Shown in pieces: positions 62,086 through 64,000 of a stretch of 64,000 nt of DNA. Position 1 is the first letter of the stretch. Every line of letters starts with the position of its first letter. This DNA is from an uncultured Oscillospiraceae bacterium. GTDB taxonomy: Bacteria; Bacillota; Clostridia; Oscillospirales; Acutalibacteraceae. The stretch spans positions 1 to 64,000 of the forward strand of contig UQAZ01000003.1 of assembly GCA_900539165.1 (NCBI GenBank), given 5' to 3'. A program made the translations under genes and the position numbers. The notes under the pieces were generated by a model. It made no database searches and was not told where the DNA came from. It was given only the letters and a program-made list of their open reading frames with translations.

Positions 62086-63798
62086 TTATTCACCGTCAAT
62101 GTCCTGAAGTGCATCGTAGCCGTGTTCGCCGGTACGAACCTTCATAACATCCTCTACATCGTAGACGAAGATTTTTCCGTCACCGATGTTTCCGGTGTAA
62201 AGTACCTTTCTTGCTGTTTCCACAACAGTTTTAACAGGAACTGCCGAAACAACCATTTCCAGCTTCATTTTTGGATGTAGGCTCATTTCTTCAATTTCTA
62301 CACCACGGTACTTTTTGATGTGTCCCTTTTGGACACCGCAACCCATAACATTTGTGGCTGTCATACCTGTAACGCCGATGCTGTTCATAGCTTCCTTTAA
62401 TTCTTCAAATTTTGAAGGGTTGAAAATCATAACAACCTTTGAAAGCACTGCATCGGTCTTTGTTGTAAAGGTTTCGACAGGGATAGCTTTTTCAACCGAT
62501 TGTGCAGGCACAGCCGAATTGATAAGCACGCTTGTCGGAACAAAATCAGCATACGCTGACGGTAAATTATGCTCTGTTGAATCAAGACCCTTGATTTCTT
62601 CTTCTGCCGTAACACGAAGGCCGTTTGTCTTTTTGATAAGAGTAAATACAATAATCATTGTAACTACAGCCCAAGCGGCAACTGATACAAAGCCGATAAG
62701 CTGTATTCCCAACTGCTTGAAACCGCCGCCGTAGAATAAACCTTTTCCTACGCCGTCATATCCTGTTGAAAATAAACCTACTGCAATAGTACCCCAAACG
62801 CCGTTTGCCAGATGAACACCGATTGCGCCGACAGGGTCGTCTATGTGAAGCTTTTTGTCGAGTCCCTCAACAACTACTACAACAAGTATACCCGAAACAG
62901 CACCGATGATGATTGAACCCAAAGCGTCAACGCAGTCACATGGGGCGGTTATTGCAACCAAACCTGCAAGCGAAGCATTAAGCAACATTGAAACATCGGG
63001 TTTTCCGTCCTTGAGCCAAGTGAATATCATGGTTACGCAGGTGGCAGTCGCCGGTGCAAGTGTTGTTGTGAGAAAGATAGAGGCAAGCGTGTCAACATCC
63101 TTTGCGGCTGCACCGTTGAAGCCGTACCATCCAAACCAAAGAATGAATACACCTAATGCGCCCAAAGTCAATGAATGACCGGGGATAGCCTTTGCCTTTT
63201 TCTTTCCGGTTTTTTTATCAATGACATATTTTCCGATACGAGGGCCGAGAAAAATTGCTCCGACAAGTGCAGCAATACCGCCGACCATATGAATTGCGGT
63301 TGAGCCTGCGTAATCGTGAAATCCCATTTTTGCAAGCCAACCGTTTGAATTCCAAATCCAGCCCGCCTCAATCGGATATACAACTGCCGAAATAACAGCG
63401 GAATAAATACAGTATGAACTAAATTTTGTTCGTTCTGCCATGGCACCCGAAACAATGGTTGCCGCCGTTGCACAGAACACAAGATTGAATACGAAATTTG
63501 ACCAATCTGCACTTGATGAAGCGTAATTTGTCAACAATTTAAGTGTAGGTAAACCAAAGAGTCCGGCTATATAATCTTCGCCAAACATTAAACCATAGCC
63601 GATGAGAATAAACATCAAAGCACCGATGCAGAAATCCATAAGATTTTTCATTATAATATTTCCTGCATTTTTTGCTCTGGTAAATCCGCTTTCAACCATA
63701 GCAAATCCACATTGCATAAAAAATACAAGGGCAGCACCGATTAAAAACCAGACTCCAAAAACACTATCCGAGATAGCAGTTAAAAATGAATCGTTCAT
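62086..63798 (-). CDS. Ammonium transporter fused to a PII-like domain
   Basis: 570 residues from ATG at 63798 (GGGAG eight nt upstream). Residues ~1-405 are Amt: eleven membrane helices, FMQCGFAMVE, twin histidine in DYAGSTAIHMVGG (~160) and in VHLANGVWGT (~315). From ~455 a GlnB/GlnK-like domain follows (VVMIFNPSKFEELKEAMN, GHIKKYRGVEIEEM, NIGDGKIFVYDVED). Its T-loop has Ile at the position of Tyr51, so it is not uridylylated. PII probably closes the channel in cis when nitrogen is plentiful. Confidence 0.92.
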   Translation of the reverse strand: MNDSFLTAISDSVFGVWFLIGAALVFFMQCGFAMVESGFTRAKNAGNIIMKNLMDFCIGALMFILIGYGLMFGEDYIAGLFGLPTLKLLTNYASSSADWSNFVFNLVFCATAATIVSGAMAERTKFSSYCIYSAVISAVVYPIEAGWIWNSNGWLAKMGFHDYAGSTAIHMVGGIAALVGAIFLGPRIGKYVIDKKTGKKKAKAIPGHSLTLGALGVFILWFGWYGFNGAAAKDVDTLASIFLTTTLAPATATCVTMIFTWLKDGKPDVSMLLNASLAGLVAITAPCDCVDALGSIIIGAVSGILVVVVVEGLDKKLHIDDPVGAIGVHLANGVWGTIAVGLFSTGYDGVGKGLFYGGGFKQLGIQLIGFVSVAAWAVVTMIIVFTLIKKTNGLRVTAEEEIKGLDSTEHNLPSAYADFVPTSVLINSAVPAQSVEKAIPVETFTTKTDAVLSKVVMIFNPSKFEELKEAMNSIGVTGMTATNVMGCGVQKGHIKKYRGVEIEEMSLHPKMKLEMVVSAVPVKTVVETARKVLYTGNIGDGKIFVYDVEDVMKVRTGEHGYDALQDIDGE

Positions 63799-63843
63799 AT
63801 TAAGTTCTCCCATAGTTTGTTATAGACATAGAATTGCTTTTGA

Positions 63844-63945
63844 TTTGCCGAGACACGAAACCGCAATGTGTCGGGCAAATAATGTTCATCGGTATCCCTG
63901 AGAAAAATCTCAAGGATGCCGACTATAAAACGACCCGTTAGGGCC
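63844..63945 (-). promoter_or_regulatory. Three hairpins between the glutamine synthetase end and the Amt-PII gene
   Basis: GACCC/GGGCC with loop GTTA (63932-63945); a 12-position stem with one mismatch, GGTATCCCTGAG/CTCAAGGATGCC (63891-63920); and a composite stem TTTGCCG...GACAC / GTGTC...GGCAAA (63844-63879). No T-run follows. They may be an RNA control element (ANTAR-type paired hairpins or a glutamine-sensing RNA are possible) or processing sites. The hexaloop bases do not clearly match the ANTAR consensus. Confidence 0.4.
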
Positions 63946-63960
63946 ATAAGAGAGGGTTAA

Positions 63961-64000
63961 TTAATAATTAATCATATAGCGATCAATTTCCCATTGTGAT
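63961..64000 (-). CDS. glnA: Probable C-terminal end of glutamine synthetase (partial)
   Basis: The minus strand is open from the window edge and reads SQWEIDRYMINY then TAA at 63963-63961. A W-E-x-x-x-Y ending of this kind is typical of bacterial glutamine synthetase C-termini. Location directly before Amt-PII and glutamate synthase supports the call. Only 12 residues are visible, so confidence is limited. The gene continues past position 64000. Confidence 0.55.
   Translation of the reverse strand, partial: SQWEIDRYMINY

Noticed and set aside
1..64000. CRISPR arrays, insertion sequences, integrases, rRNA operons
   Set aside because: No regularly spaced repeats with unique spacers, no transposase or recombinase motifs, and no rRNA sequence were seen.

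Overview
The window looks like a low-to-mid GC Clostridia chromosome, probably a gut Oscillospirales/Ruminococcus-type anaerobe. Evidence: Firmicutes-style Shine-Dalgarno and TTGACA/TATAAT promoters, a CIRCE-controlled Hsp20, ferredoxin-type glutamate synthase pieces, a C. difficile-like SPDTG cell-wall anchor, LuxS, a TPP riboswitch and PBSX-type phage genes. The species is inference. No rRNA, CRISPR, integrase or transposase gene was seen.

Layout. 1-2.3 kb: two membrane-anchored hypothetical proteins bracketed by small inverted repeats. 2.3-12.6 kb: one tightly overlapping, all-plus operon of phage morphogenesis genes: terminase, portal, protease, decoration, capsid, neck proteins, then LysM protein, hub, spike, gp25-like, baseplate J, baseplate/tail protein and a short fibre. 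It has no recognisable sheath, tube, tape measure, lysis, integrase or repressor gene, and it is the most interesting object in the window. 12.6-15.5 kb: a promoter buried in the phage terminator loop drives a DUF1015 gene through a strongly structured leader; an M28 membrane peptidase follows. 15.6-19.1 kb: tRNA-Asn, BlaI/BlaR1-like regulators, Hsp20 with CIRCE, two tRNA-Pro genes. 19.3-24.2 kb (minus): coaX-metY-small FakA-like protein-PqqD-like protein, a hypothetical gene, and a 4Fe-4S protein/cupin pair. 24.4-29.3 kb: two divergent polar amino-acid ABC transporters around an intergenic region with ArgR-like boxes. 29.3-35.1 kb: GH36 alpha-galactosidase, rpe, two envelope proteins, mgtE. 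35.1-38.2 kb: TPP riboswitch and thiamine-precursor transport operon. 38.3-47.5 kb: murI, YitT protein, two divergent RadC paralogues (one lacking its metal site), GH2 beta-galactosidase, MFS-LuxR regulator, SPDTG surface protein. 47.6-57 kb: luxS, ilvE, gltX-glnS-typA-hemW, gap. 57-64 kb (minus): end of a probable glutamine synthetase, Amt-PII fusion, three-part glutamate synthase, purF. The last group is a coherent nitrogen module: ammonium uptake and sensing, glutamine and glutamate formation, and the first glutamine-consuming step of purine synthesis.

Promoters and RNA structures were found by eye, not by folding or searching, and are candidates. Family assignments rest on motif recognition.
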